DNA of 64,000 bases from Lachnospiraceae bacterium (GCA_910576335.1 CAJTIU010000010.1:62001-126000), one strand, 5' to 3'; positions 1 to 10,200 are shown, numbered from the stretch's first letter. Numbers and translations: made by a program. Notes: generated by a model not told the origin, from the letters alone.

Positions 1-1
1 G

Positions 2-826
2 TCTGCGGATTATGCAAGACTTCAGACTTATATTCAGGATACGCCCCATGACGGAAGCCTTAAGGTAAAGAAGCGGCCATTTATCCTGATCTGTCCGGGA
101 GGAGGGTACGAGCGTACCAGCTACCGGGAGGGGGAACCTTTGGCGCTTCATTTTTTAAGCAGGGGATATCATGCGGGAGTGCTGCGTTATTCCACAGCGC
201 CCCGACGGTTTCCGGTACAGGTTCTGGAACTGGGACAGGCGGTTTTAGAACTTCGTAAGCATGCCGGTGAGTGGAACATTGATATGGAACGGCTTGTGGT
301 GCAGGGCTCCTCGGCAGGGGGACACCTGGCTGCCTGTTACGGCGCTTTCTGGAATCAGAATCTGATGACCGAAACACTTGGGACAAGGGCAGAGGACATA
401 AAGCCGTCTGGAATTATGCTCAGCTACCCTGTGATCACTGCGGATGCCGTACATGCCCATATGGGAAGCTTTGAGAATCTTCTGGGTGATGAGTATCCAG
501 AAAAAGCAGATGGGGTATCAGTTGAAAAGATGGTGACAAAGGCAATGCCGCCCTGCTTTCTGTGGCATACAGTAGAGGATGGCACAGTACCTGTAGAGAA
601 TTCTATTCTGCTTGCAATGGCACTTAGGAAAGAAGGAGTTCCCTTTGAGCTTCATATATTTCCAAAGGGAGAGCATGGCCTGAGCCTTGCCAGTCCCATT
701 CTGGAGCGTGAGAACGGACATGGCGTACAGAAGGAATGTGCCCAGTGGATTACGCTGGCAGATGTATGGCTTGAGAAGCTGTTTTGCGGCAGCAGAGAGG
801 AATTGAATGAATCTGCTGTCAGATAG
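2..826 (+). CDS. alpha/beta hydrolase, acetyl-esterase/lipase type (5' end outside window)
   Basis: The reading frame is open from the first bases of the window, so the N-terminus is missing; about 274 residues are visible. The oxyanion-hole segment CPGGGY is followed by the nucleophile elbow GSSAGG, then a likely acid in VEDGTVP and the catalytic histidine in KGEHGLS, the order expected for BD-FAE/acetyl-xylan-esterase-like serine hydrolases. Such enzymes deacetylate small esters or plant-glycan side chains in the cytoplasm; no signal peptide can be judged because the start is absent. It lies about 55 bp upstream of gpmI with no clear terminator between them. Substrate is unknown. Confidence 0.85.
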   Translation, partial: SADYARLQTYIQDTPHDGSLKVKKRPFILICPGGGYERTSYREGEPLALHFLSRGYHAGVLRYSTAPRRFPVQVLELGQAVLELRKHAGEWNIDMERLVVQGSSAGGHLAACYGAFWNQNLMTETLGTRAEDIKPSGIMLSYPVITADAVHAHMGSFENLLGDEYPEKADGVSVEKMVTKAMPPCFLWHTVEDGTVPVENSILLAMALRKEGVPFELHIFPKGEHGLSLASPILERENGHGVQKECAQWITLADVWLEKLFCGSREELNESAVR

Positions 827-881
827 AAATTTAATGAAATAAGCAATTACGACAAAATCAGGTGAAGGAGTGTTATTTACA

Positions 882-2420
882 ATGAACAAGAAACCAACAG
901 TACTTATGATCTTGGATGGTTATGGACTGAATGAGAAGACAGAGGGTAATGCAGTGAAGGAGGGAAAGACTCCGGTTATGGATCAGCTGATGGCAGAATA
1001 TCCATTTGTCAGGGGCAATGCAAGCGGTATGGCAGTAGGACTCCCGGACGGCCAGATGGGTAATTCAGAGGTCGGACATCTGAACATGGGCGCAGGCCGT
1101 ATTGTGTATCAGGATCTTACTAAGATTACGAAATCAATCCAGGACGGGGATTTCTTCGAAAATCCTGCTCTTCTTGCAGCATGCGAGAATGTGAAGAAGA
1201 ATCACAGCGCTCTTCATATGTACGGCCTTGTATCGGACGGAGGCGTGCATAGCCATAATACACATATCTATGGTCTTTTGGAGCTGGCAAAGAGACAGGG
1301 AATCGAGAAGGTTTATGTACACTGCTTTTTGGACGGGCGTGATACGCCTCCGGCTTCTGGAAAGGAATATGTAGAGGAGCTGACTGCGAAGATGCAGGAA
1401 ATTGGTGTCGGTGAGGTAGCAACCGTTATGGGCCGTTACTATGCAATGGACCGGGACAATCGCTGGGAGCGTGTGGAGAAGGCCTACCGTGCCATGGTTT
1501 ACGGAGAGGGAGAGCAGGCAGCCAGCGGACCGGAAGGGATCCAGGCATCCTATGATAAGGAGATCACAGACGAGTTCGTGCTGCCTACAGTCATTATAAA
1601 GGACGGAGCGCCAGTAGCAACGATTCAAGAGAACGATTCCATCATCTTTTATAATTTCCGCCCGGATCGTGCAAGAGAGATTACAAGAACCTTCTGCGAT
1701 GACGGATTTACAGGCTTTGACCGGGGTGAAAGAATCAAAACCACCTATGTCTGCTTCACAGAGTATGACGTAACCATCGAAAATAAATTAGTGGCATTCG
1801 TAAAAGAGGAGATTACAAACACCTTCGGCGAGTTCCTTGCAGCAAATGGAAAGAAGCAGGCACGTATTGCCGAGACAGAGAAGTACGCACATGTTACCTT
1901 CTTCTTCAATGGCGGCGTGGAAGAACCCAATAAGGGCGAGGACAGGATTCTCGTCAACTCCCCCAAAGTAGCAACCTACGACCTGAAGCCGGAGATGAGC
2001 GCCTATGAAGTGTGCGGCAAGCTGACTGGTGCCATTAGGTCCGGAGACTATGATGTCATCATCATTAACTTTGCAAATCCGGACATGGTAGGACATACTG
2101 GCGTCGAGGCTGCAGCAATCAAGGCTATTGAGGCTGTAGACGAGTGTGTAGGCAAAGCAGTCGAAGCTGTAAAGGAAGTAAACGGACAGATGTTCATCTG
2201 TGCCGACCACGGCAATGCCGAGCAGCTCATCGATGAGGAGACAGGCGAGCCCTTCACCGCGCATACGACCAATCCAGTACCATTTATCCTTGTAAATGCC
2301 GATCCGGCATACCGCTTAAGAGAAGGCGGATGCCTGGCAGATATCGCACCAACCCTCATAGAACTGATGGGCATGGAACAGCCAAAAGAAATGACCGGGA
2401 AGTCACTGTTGGAGAAATAA
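882..2420 (+). CDS. gpmI: 2,3-bisphosphoglycerate-independent phosphoglycerate mutase
   Basis: Cytoplasmic glycolytic enzyme interconverting 3- and 2-phosphoglycerate using two Mn2+ ions. The 512-residue length is normal for the family. Visible signatures: LMILDGYG near the N-terminus (metal ligand Asp12), [11 protein letters not shown] with the phosphorylated Ser62, the phosphatase-insert motifs FLDGRDTPP and [22 protein letters not shown], and the C-terminal metal motifs NPDMVGHTG and [10 protein letters not shown] chose the ATG at 882 because it gives the family-standard [13 protein letters not shown] start behind AAGGAG at 865-870; a GTG at 870 would add four residues. A perfect GGGGACGGGG palindrome follows 10 bp after the stop and probably acts as terminator. 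It is isolated from other glycolytic genes here. Confidence 0.97.
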   Translation: MNKKPTVLMILDGYGLNEKTEGNAVKEGKTPVMDQLMAEYPFVRGNASGMAVGLPDGQMGNSEVGHLNMGAGRIVYQDLTKITKSIQDGDFFENPALLAACENVKKNHSALHMYGLVSDGGVHSHNTHIYGLLELAKRQGIEKVYVHCFLDGRDTPPASGKEYVEELTAKMQEIGVGEVATVMGRYYAMDRDNRWERVEKAYRAMVYGEGEQAASGPEGIQASYDKEITDEFVLPTVIIKDGAPVATIQENDSIIFYNFRPDRAREITRTFCDDGFTGFDRGERIKTTYVCFTEYDVTIENKLVAFVKEEITNTFGEFLAANGKKQARIAETEKYAHVTFFFNGGVEEPNKGEDRILVNSPKVATYDLKPEMSAYEVCGKLTGAIRSGDYDVIIINFANPDMVGHTGVEAAAIKAIEAVDECVGKAVEAVKEVNGQMFICADHGNAEQLIDEETGEPFTAHTTNPVPFILVNADPAYRLREGGCLADIAPTLIELMGMEQPKEMTGKSLLEK

Positions 2421-2430
2421 AAAAGTTTCT

Positions 2431-2464
2431 GGGGACGGGGTATTTTTAAAAATACCCCGTCCCC
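2431..2464. repeat. GGGGACGGGG palindrome, copy 1 (34 bp, perfect)
   Basis: Two 17-base arms (GGGGACGGGGTATTTTT and its exact complement) meet without a loop. It lies between the gpmI stop and the response-regulator start, so it may terminate gpmI transcription. Five more copies occur at 26601, 27166, 47155, 54362 and 54790 with varied AT centres. Confidence 0.9.
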
Positions 2465-2483
2465 AATTGGCAGGTGGAGGAAT

Positions 2484-3152
2484 ATGCATATTATGATCAT
2501 TGAGGATGACCTGGTCATCCGTCAGGAGCTCAGGCAATTATTAGAAAATTCATTGTATCAGGTGAGTGCCCCGGGAAATTTTGAGGGAATCGTCCCTTTT
2601 ATACTGGAGAGGGATCCGGATCTGGTACTGCTGGATTTGAATCTTCCGGGGGAATCGGGATTTGAGATCTGCTCGAAGCTTAGGCTGTCATCAGAAGTAC
2701 CGGTGATTTTTGTGACAGGAAGGACAGATTCCATGGATGAGCTGAATGGAATCTTAAGAGGCGGGGATGACTATATCACCAAGCCTTTTCATCCTCCAGT
2801 GCTGCTTGCCAGAATTGCTGCTGTGCTGAAGCGTACAAAAAGGAATACGGGGAGGGAGGAGGCTGTGCTCAGCCATAAGGGTGTGGAGCTTGACCTGGCA
2901 AGGGGCTGTGTGAGATATGAATGCCGTGAGATAGATATGTCGCGGAATGAGCTGAAGATCCTTCATTACCTGTTTATGAAAAAGGGAGAGATTGTTTCCC
3001 GCATGGAGCTTGTGGAGGCGCTGTGGGATCAGCAGGTGTTTATTGATGATAATGCGCTGAGTGTGAATATGACCCGGATACGGGGGAAGCTTGCGCGGAT
3101 TGGCGTGCAGGAATTTATTGAGACAAAACGGGGAATGGGGTATCGGATATGA
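2484..3152 (+). CDS. OmpR-family response regulator (BceR-like)
   Basis: 222 residues: receiver domain with the acidic pair EDD at the N-terminus, phospho-acceptor Asp51 in LLDLNLPGESG, and the switch lysine in YITKPFHP; then a winged-helix DNA-binding domain ending in TKRGMGYRI. Start ATG follows GGTGGAGG. The stop overlaps the kinase start by four bases (ATGA), so the two are translated together. Its partner kinase is of the BceS type, a group that senses peptide antibiotics through a BceAB transporter; the nearest such transporter lies 8.6 kb downstream (11739-14634) rather than next door. The promoter would lie around the palindrome at 2431, but I see no convincing -35/-10. Confidence 0.93.
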   Translation: MHIMIIEDDLVIRQELRQLLENSLYQVSAPGNFEGIVPFILERDPDLVLLDLNLPGESGFEICSKLRLSSEVPVIFVTGRTDSMDELNGILRGGDDYITKPFHPPVLLARIAAVLKRTKRNTGREEAVLSHKGVELDLARGCVRYECREIDMSRNELKILHYLFMKKGEIVSRMELVEALWDQQVFIDDNALSVNMTRIRGKLARIGVQEFIETKRGMGYRI

Positions 3153-4183
3153 CAGTCAGGGAATATGTGAAGGACAGATGTCTGTTTTTACTTCTCCATA
3201 TATGCTGTATGCTTCTGGCGGGCGGGTTTTTATATGCTACCGGGTATCCCGGGGATTATATTTTTCTGCTTTTGTTATGCTGGGCGATTCTCCTTACAGC
3301 GGTGTCTGGCGTCTCCTATTGGAAGAAGAAGAGATATTTCTGCCAGATGGAAAAAATACTGGAACAGGTAGATCAGCGGTATCTTCTGGGAGAGGTGATG
3401 CCAGAGCCGGTGTGTCTGGAGGATTCGATTTACCGGGACATGATCCGCGTATCCAATAAATCTGCTATTGAGAAAATCCGGGATATTGAGGAGGAGAGGA
3501 AGGAATACCGGGAATTTATTGAGAGCTGGGTACATGAGATCAAAGCACCCATTACCGGAATTTCTCTGATCTGTGAAAATTACAGGGGAGAGCATGAGAG
3601 ACGGATTGGCGGACTGAATCAGAAGACATGGGCGCTTGTAGAAATGGCTCTTTACTATGCACGCTCGGATGAGGTGTATAAGGATTACATGATCCAAAAG
3701 ACCAGACTGCAGGCTCTGGCTTCTGAGGTGCTGTTAAAGAATAAATATTTGCTGATACAAAGCGGGATGACGGCAGAGGTGCAGTGTGAGGATGAGGTGT
3801 ATACAGACGAGAAATGGATTGCTTTTATTCTGAATCAGATTGTCCTTAACAGTGTGAAATATAAGAAGGAAGAAGGAGCACATCTGTGTATTTATACAGA
3901 GAGGTATGGACATGGAGTCCGGCTTGTGACAGAGGATAATGGGATCGGAATTAAGGAGGAAGAGGCGGCCCGTGTCTTTGAGAAAGGCTTTACCGGAAGC
4001 AACGGGAGGAAAAATGAACGGTCAACCGGGATGGGGCTGTACCTTTGTAAGGTGCTTTGCGGGAAGCTTGGGATAGAGATTGGGCTGGAATCTGTGGAAG
4101 GAGAGGGCACAAGGGTCTTGCTGGAGTTTCCGGTGGGGGATTATTATGCCAGAGAAAGTGATGCGGGGGCTATTGAGAAATAG
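3149..4183 (+). CDS. intramembrane-sensing sensor histidine kinase (BceS-like)
   Basis: 344 residues. Two closely spaced hydrophobic helices occupy roughly residues 10-55 with almost no extracytoplasmic loop, the hallmark of intramembrane-sensing kinases that read the state of an ABC transporter instead of binding ligand directly. The phospho-acceptor is His129 in the BceS-type motif WVHEIKAP; the ATPase domain shows DNGIGIKEEE (G1), GFTGSNGR and STGMGLYL. It overlaps the response regulator and is followed by a strong terminator that reaches into its last codons. Known role of the family: detecting cell-wall-active peptides such as bacitracin or lantibiotics; the ligand here is not predictable. 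Confidence 0.92.
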   Translation: MTVREYVKDRCLFLLLHICCMLLAGGFLYATGYPGDYIFLLLLCWAILLTAVSGVSYWKKKRYFCQMEKILEQVDQRYLLGEVMPEPVCLEDSIYRDMIRVSNKSAIEKIRDIEEERKEYREFIESWVHEIKAPITGISLICENYRGEHERRIGGLNQKTWALVEMALYYARSDEVYKDYMIQKTRLQALASEVLLKNKYLLIQSGMTAEVQCEDEVYTDEKWIAFILNQIVLNSVKYKKEEGAHLCIYTERYGHGVRLVTEDNGIGIKEEEAARVFEKGFTGSNGRKNERSTGMGLYLCKVLCGKLGIEIGLESVEGEGTRVLLEFPVGDYYARESDAGAIEK

Positions 4184-4202
4184 ATAGCCCCCGCTCCTTT
4201 TT
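4163..4202 (+). terminator. intrinsic terminator after the Bce-type kinase
   Basis: An 11-bp perfect stem (GCGGGGGCTAT with ATAGCCCCCGC) is followed by TCCTTTTT. The upstream arm lies inside the last codons of the kinase gene. Confidence 0.88.
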
Positions 4203-4231
4203 GCTGTTTTTATCTATCATGAATATAACTA

Positions 4232-4645
4232 TTACCTTCCACCCTGCCTGGGAAGCTGCAGATAATCAATAAGGGCAGTCTCCAAAAGACGGGAATAATT
4301 GACCTTCTGCTCTTCTGCAATTCGCTTAAGCCATGCCGGAAGAGTAATATTTGTCTTAATGCGTTCATTGTCACGTTTTGCCCGGTATAAGTCGGGGTGG
4401 ATTGTGACAGGCATCACCACGTTGCCCTCGGTGTGCTTCCGGGAGAGATTGAGGGAAGGGGCGGGTATTTCGTCACCATCACGCTCCATTCCATAAACAT
4501 GGAGACTTGCAGCCTCTTCCGCCATCCGCTGAGCCTCTGCCAGATTGGATCCGTAACTGAAGCATCCGGGAAGATCGGGAAAGGAAACGCTGTATGAGCC
4601 ACCCTCTCCGACTTCCAATACTGCAAGATATGTCAGATTCAACAT
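4232..4645 (-). CDS. HicB-like antitoxin-family protein, no HicA seen
   Basis: 137 residues from an ATG at 4645 (a TTG 17 codons upstream is possible but gives an atypical leader). The N-terminal part (YLAVLEVGEGGSYSVSFPDL, then PGCFSYGSNLAEA) is the partially degraded RNase-H-like HicB fold; the C-terminal ITLPAWLKRIAEEQ resembles a ribbon-helix-helix or HTH DNA-binding tail. HicB proteins neutralise the HicA mRNA interferase and repress their own operon. No 60-residue HicA gene is visible on either side: upstream lies a structured repeat starting 54 bp away and downstream the convergent kinase. It may be a solitary HicB or a module that lost its toxin when the repeat was inserted. No good ribosome binding site is seen. 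Confidence 0.8.
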   Translation of the reverse strand: MLNLTYLAVLEVGEGGSYSVSFPDLPGCFSYGSNLAEAQRMAEEAASLHVYGMERDGDEIPAPSLNLSRKHTEGNVVMPVTIHPDLYRAKRDNERIKTNITLPAWLKRIAEEQKVNYSRLLETALIDYLQLPRQGGR

Positions 4646-4698
4646 AGTGCGTATGTTAATAGAGATGCTTATAAAATGCTTGTCTGCCGAATTCAATC

Positions 4699-4842
4699 GT
4701 TACTATTCACGGAAACCGTCCGCTCATAGTAACGCATCCAGCCCATTTAAAGTCGCTTTCAGCGAGGGGCTGGATGCCAGATACCACCACTTTATCGGCC
4801 CGGATGCCGTGCAGCGGGGTGCACGGCCCCGTGAATAGTAAC
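4699..4842 (+). repeat. structured element E, copy 1 (144 bp)
   Basis: Bounded by 14-bp perfect terminal inverted repeats (GTTACTATTCACGG and its complement at 4829-4842). Inside: a short complement of the left arm (ATAGTAAC at 4726-4733), hairpin A with stem CATCCAGCCC/GGGCTGGATG enclosing CATTTAAAG and an inner stem TCGCT/AGCGA with TTC loop, then hairpin B (GCCGTGCA/TGCACGGC). The same layout with other bases is found at 36230 and, on the minus strand, at 14704. Confidence 0.85.
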
Positions 4843-4895
4843 ATTCAATCAGTCTGCTCTTGTTAGGTTTTGCCTTGTGGTAACTTTTTTTACTA

Positions 4896-4950
4896 TTGAC
4901 ATCACAACTATAGTTAACTATAATTATGTATAAAAGACAACTATAGTTAA
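4896..4950 (+). promoter_or_regulatory. promoter of the subtilase gene with repeated operator-like sites
   Basis: A consensus promoter: TTGACA at 4896-4901, 17-base spacer, TATAAT at 4919-4924. The 14-base sequence ACAACTATAGTTAA occurs twice, in the spacer (4904-4917) and just downstream of the start point (4937-4950), each containing the perfect palindrome AACTATAGTT. The position suggests binding of a dimeric repressor; which one is unknown. Confidence 0.8.
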
Positions 4951-5075
4951 GAGTTTGAAATAATATGATACAAGTGACAAAAAATCATGTGTTTTGTGGA
5001 TGCATGAAAAATCATTGTCTCTTGAAATGAAAAGCACACAGAAGCAGGCGGAAAAAGAGGGAGGGTTTTGATGTA

Positions 5076-7031
5076 ATGAAAAAATACAAAAAAGCAGCCG
5101 CATATTTTACTATGCTGGCTATGTTTTTGTCGTCAACAAAAGTTGAGGTAAAAGCAACTGAAGAGTCTGATGTTATTCAGATCAAGGACTGTCTGGAAAT
5201 AAGCGATATAGTAAATGATAATTGGGAAGAGGACTTTTTTGTACAGAAGACGTTAGACAATTCCAGTGAAGAGGTCGAAGAATTTCTGGATGGGCAGGAA
5301 GATGATACAATTTATGAATTTGAAGAAAAGGATAATGAGATAGAAGTTACTGCGCCTTATCAGACAAAGAGGTTAATTGTGGAGAGCGCGGATCTCTATG
5401 AGTTTTATGGTGCTGAGACAGTATATTATAATGAGAAAATGAATGAGACATATCTGCAGTTTGCCACTGAAGAGGATACAAAGAACGCTTATGAGCAGCT
5501 TATCGCACGGTATGGGGAGGGATTTTGTTTTGTAGATGAAGTTTTTTGTATAGATGAAGCAATATGTGATGCAGACAGCGAAAACAGCTATTATTCCTGG
5601 GGAGTCGGATATATGGGAATGGATACCTTGAAAAGCCAGGCAGAGGGCAGATCTGATCTTTCAACTGTAAAAGTAGCTGTCATTGATACCGGAATTGATG
5701 CGTCTAACTTTATGTTTGAAGACCGGGTAATTACGCCGGACAGCTATAATATTGCAGCAGGAAATGGAAATGTGAAAGATGAACATGGGCATGGGACTCA
5801 TGTTAGCGGAACAATCGTTGACGCCACGCCGGATCATGTTCAGATTATGTCTCTAAAGGTAGGTAATAGTCTGGGGCTTTCTACCACGAGCTTTTTGCGT
5901 ACCGCAATCCAATATGCAGTAGAAAATAACGCCAATGTAGTAAATATTAGTATGGGTATGTTTGACACAAGCGGAAGGCCAATGACCGCATACGATACCG
6001 CAATACAGGCCGCATATAACAAGGGAATTCCGATTTGTGTAGCCGCAGGCAATGATTCTGTAGATGCAAAGTATACATATCCTGCGTGTAATCCACAGAC
6101 TCTGACAGTAAGTGCACTTGGAAAATCAGGAAAGCTGGCCACCTATTCTAACCGCGGAAACGTGATAGATTTTACGGCTCCTGGAAGCGGTATTGTCAGT
6201 GCCTGTAATGGAGGCACTACAGTGGATATGGACGGAACATCTATGGCGGCGCCGCATATTACGGCAGCAGCAGCGTATATGAAGATGCTTAAACCAGATC
6301 TTACTGTTGAAGGTGTCTACAATGAATTGAAAAAATATTGCCTTGACCTGGGAGATACAGGGAAAGATACTCTGTACGGTTGGGGATGTCCGAATCTCAG
6401 GAGTCTGTTTCAGAATGGAATAGCGGGAGGAGTTACAGGAAGTGGGACTGGCCAGGGAAATAACGATGCAAACACATCGTCCAGACAGTTGGGAAAGCCT
6501 GTTTTGCAGACAGTAAGCAATGTAAAATCAGGAATCAAGATTCAGTGGTCAGGTGTGAAAGACTGTACAGGATATTCTCTGTACCGAAGAAACGGAAATG
6601 GCAAGTATGCCAGAATTGCAGCATTAAACAGATCAGCAACATCCTATACGGATAAAAAGGCAGCGGATGGAAAGAAGTATACCTATGCAGTGAAAGCCTG
6701 TTTGGATAAAGATGAGAGTGCATTCAGCAACGAGAAGCAGACGATACGTATTTCACAGCCTAAAATCACGAAGATTGTGAAAAAGAGTAAAAAGAGTATA
6801 ACGGTAAAGTGGTCAAAGAAAAAGGGAGTATCCGGATATCAGATTCAATATTCAAAAAAGAAAAACTTTTCCAGGGCAAAGACAAAAAGACTTTCAGGAA
6901 AAAAGATATCGGCAGGTCTGAAAAAGCTGCCGAAAGGGAAATATTATATTCGGGTTCGCGCATGGTCCAAGGGCGGATCAGGTAAGGTGTATTCTTCCTG
7001 GTCCTCCAGTAAGCATGTCAGAATCATATAG
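5076..7031 (+). CDS. secreted subtilisin-like serine protease (S8) with two C-terminal FnIII-like domains
   Basis: 651 residues. An N-terminal signal peptide (MKKYKKAAAYFTMLAMFLSS, probable cleavage near VKA-TEE) precedes an acidic propeptide-like region to about residue 185. The catalytic domain has Asp204 in VIDTGID, His239 in EHGHGTHVSG, oxyanion Asn326 in AAGND and Ser389 in DGTSMAAPH, so the triad is intact. Two fibronectin-III-like repeats follow (about 473-560 and 565-651, the second very lysine-rich), with no LPxTG or membrane anchor. It should act outside the cell and may bind the wall electrostatically. Start chosen at ATG 5076 behind GAGGGAGGG. A strong promoter with operator-like repeats lies upstream; the gene may act with the downstream Ig-like protein. 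Natural substrate unknown. Confidence 0.93.
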   Translation: MKKYKKAAAYFTMLAMFLSSTKVEVKATEESDVIQIKDCLEISDIVNDNWEEDFFVQKTLDNSSEEVEEFLDGQEDDTIYEFEEKDNEIEVTAPYQTKRLIVESADLYEFYGAETVYYNEKMNETYLQFATEEDTKNAYEQLIARYGEGFCFVDEVFCIDEAICDADSENSYYSWGVGYMGMDTLKSQAEGRSDLSTVKVAVIDTGIDASNFMFEDRVITPDSYNIAAGNGNVKDEHGHGTHVSGTIVDATPDHVQIMSLKVGNSLGLSTTSFLRTAIQYAVENNANVVNISMGMFDTSGRPMTAYDTAIQAAYNKGIPICVAAGNDSVDAKYTYPACNPQTLTVSALGKSGKLATYSNRGNVIDFTAPGSGIVSACNGGTTVDMDGTSMAAPHITAAAAYMKMLKPDLTVEGVYNELKKYCLDLGDTGKDTLYGWGCPNLRSLFQNGIAGGVTGSGTGQGNNDANTSSRQLGKPVLQTVSNVKSGIKIQWSGVKDCTGYSLYRRNGNGKYARIAALNRSATSYTDKKAADGKKYTYAVKACLDKDESAFSNEKQTIRISQPKITKIVKKSKKSITVKWSKKKGVSGYQIQYSKKKNFSRAKTKRLSGKKISAGLKKLPKGKYYIRVRAWSKGGSGKVYSSWSSSKHVRII

Positions 7032-7209
7032 GCTTAAAGAAGGGGTGGTTTGTTCGGATATGGGAAGGAGGCATATAAAAGAATCTGATTTGTAACGATT
7101 CGGCAGGAGACTGTAAAGGCTCTGAACAATTTCCCGGGCTTTAGTCCACTGTCCCTGGCGAGGGACGATAATCATTACTGCAGGAATAATTCAGAAAGGA
7201 AAAAATAAG

Positions 7210-10200
7210 ATGAAAAAGTCAATCATGAAAAGAATCCTGACCTTTGTCGTAGCGATTGCTATGGTATTAACATCTGCAGCGATCCCATCTGTCCAGGCAG
7301 AGGCGGCATCGGCAAAAAAGGTAAAAAGCGTTAAACTTAAAATTGGTTCATCCACTGTCACAAATAAGAAATATACTATGACAGTTGGCCAGAAAAAGAA
7401 ATTGAAGGTAACGGTCGCACCGAAAGCAGCTAAAAAGAGCATTGCATTCAAAACAAGCAAGAAGAAGGTTGCTGCAGTCGATAAAAAAGGAAAGATTACT
7501 GCAAAATCTGCAGGAAAGGCAAAGATAACAGTAACGGTTACTGGAAAGAACAAGAAAAAGGTCAAAAAGAACGTTACCATAGTGGTTAAGAAAAAATCGT
7601 CTTCCAATAATGGCAGTGCAAATCGTGAGATTGCGGTTACTGGTGTAACTGCAGCAATTGTACCGTCTACAATTAATGTTGGCGAGAGTGCGCAGGTGAC
7701 CGCATCTGTAGCGCCTGCTAATGCTACGAATAAGACACTTACGTATTCTTCAAGTAACAGTGCAGTTGCAGCAGTTAATAATGCAGGGGCAGTCATTGGC
7801 ATGGGTGCCGGTACAGCAACGATTACTGTAAAGTCTGCAAATGGGAAAACAGCAAGTGTAAATGTGACGGTTGTGAATATACCGGTAAAAGAGATTCAGC
7901 TGAATACGGAATCAGCGGAGGTTACGATCAGCGGTACAGTTGCGCTTAAAACAACCATTTTGCCGGAAAATGCCACAAATAAGGCTGTAAAGTGGATGTC
8001 AGAAGATGAGACAATCGCATCCGTATCTGTTGACGGCGTGGTAACCGGGCATAAAGTTGGAAGTACAAGCGTCTATGCAATTGCAGAAGATGGAAGCAAT
8101 GTAAAATCATCCGAATGTAAAATTACCGTAAAGTCAGATTCGCAGATTGCAAATGGTATTACCCTGGAGGTTACAAATCCATATAAAGACGGAGAAGGCA
8201 AGCAATATAATAATACGGTTATTGCTGGTAAGGAAATGCATGTACGCGTATCCGTTGGAAAAGATGGTACGGGAGTAGGGAATGCAACAGTTGCCTTAGC
8301 TCTAAAGGCTGCTCATGGAAATCTTCCGAGGGGATTTGAGATAAAATCCGTAAGTTCTTCTAGTGCGGTTACAACTGATGCGAATGGTATTGCAACTTTT
8401 GCGGTTGGTCCGACACAAGATTATAGTAATATAAATGCATTCTCTGGAATATGGCAGAGTTATACTCTGACGGCAAAGGAGTCAGCAACGAATGCAGAAG
8501 CATCTATTCCAATTTCCTTTGCAGCAATGGGAATTCGGGAGGATGCGGAGGGCGAATATGGTGCCTTGGCTATAGAGAATAATCACAGCCAGGTTTATTC
8601 GAACATTGAACCTTCTGACAATGCAAGTGAATCTGACGATGGTATTTATACAACCCAGAAAATTTATAAAGATGGGTTTAATGGAGAAGCTAGAAGTCTG
8701 TCAGAAGAATACGTAACAAGCCAACAGTATTCTACAAACACTGATAGCAGAAAAGTATATCTGTCGATAGAACCTTATCTTGCGTTGCCGGCCACAGAAG
8801 AAAATGCAAGGGCAGGAGATTGGTCTAAAGATGTTGAAAGTAGTTCTGGAAAATATACAGTCTATAATGATGAACTTAATGAAACAACAACAACAATTGT
8901 AGAGGAAATTCCAGGCGGTTTGGAATATATGACATTATGCTTTGATAAGATAATGTTATCAAAATATTCTGTAATGTATATAGACCTGTATGATTTAGAT
9001 GGCGTTTTAATGTATTCGAAGAAAATGGATGTTACAAATAATAGCTCCAAATCTCCGAATGTACAAATACGAAAGCTTGGAAACAGAGCAGGATATCTGC
9101 AGGTTTCCCTTGTTTCTCAGGGGCTGGTGGATGTAGCTAATGAAGGTTATGAATTGAAACGATTAGAAGGACGATTTGAATCAGGAGTTGCCAATGAGGC
9201 AAACCTTATAACAATGAAAAATGTAGTAAAATGGGAGGAAACATCTGACAAGATTGGATATGAGCCAACTGACATGACGTTGGATGAGGTTGAACAGTAT
9301 CTTCCAGATGGTTCAAAGTACTTGAATGGTACTTACACATACAAGAGATATATTCCGACATACCCTAGGACAGGGAATGCTTATATTGAGGTGTTTAATG
9401 CTGATGGTGAGGTGAAAGCATGGTATCTCTACCCCACAGTAAATAATGGAAGAAATGTGAATGTACTTGCTCCTAATAAAAAAAATAATTCAAAAAATAT
9501 TCATGCAATTCAAGTGACGGAGAAGGAGGCCTGTACGAAAGGTGTTGGTACTATCATTCCAGATGAAGATGGTAATGTTGCAGTGATTGATTCTAAAATG
9601 GCAGGAGTTACAAATATAGAAGCAACTTTAGATATTCCTGGAATTTCAAAAGAAGAATTAGACAGCATCGGCGGTGGAATTCTTTATTCTTCTGTACAAT
9701 GGGTAAATAGTAATAAATCAGAGAATAAGACTCCGAATGAAGAGTTTTATGCAATTGAGGGACAAAGTGTAAAACTAACAGCCCAGTTGTTTGCCGAAAA
9801 TGGTGATGAGACAACGATGGAGGATGAGAGCATTGATTTTTATTATCATGATGAAAATGATGATTTAGATGTTAAGCTTAAAAGCGGTGATAAAATTGGT
9901 GGGGAATTAGATGAAGACGGTAAGCTGATTAATCAAGTCACTGTAATATTAGCTGAAAGCAGAACGGATTCAAATGGACGTGCCAACCTCACTCTGAAGG
10001 GGGAAAATATTGACTTTGTAAAAGGTATTTATGCAGCCTCAGAAGCATGTGATGATGTGAAACTTAGTGTTGGGACAAAATCTAAATTGCCGAAGGCAGA
10101 CATTTACTGGGTTGATCTTGGGGTTTCCTTCATGGACAGTGCAAATGAAGCAGATTCTCCTATAAGAACAACAACCTTTAGCGGAGCTGTTAAAGATATT

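Noticed and set aside
4904-4950. CRISPR-like direct repeats
   Set aside because: Only two 14-base copies straddling a promoter; spacing and context fit an operator, not an array.
7032-7209. Possible riboswitch or RNA before the Big_2 gene
   Set aside because: A GTCCCT/AGGGAC hairpin and a GTAACGATTCGG block are visible, but no known riboswitch core could be matched and the stem is short.
7191-7802. 203-aa minus-strand ORF opposite the Big_2 gene
   Set aside because: Shadow of the lysine-rich, low-complexity coding strand; hydrophobic composition arises from antisense AAG/AAA codons.
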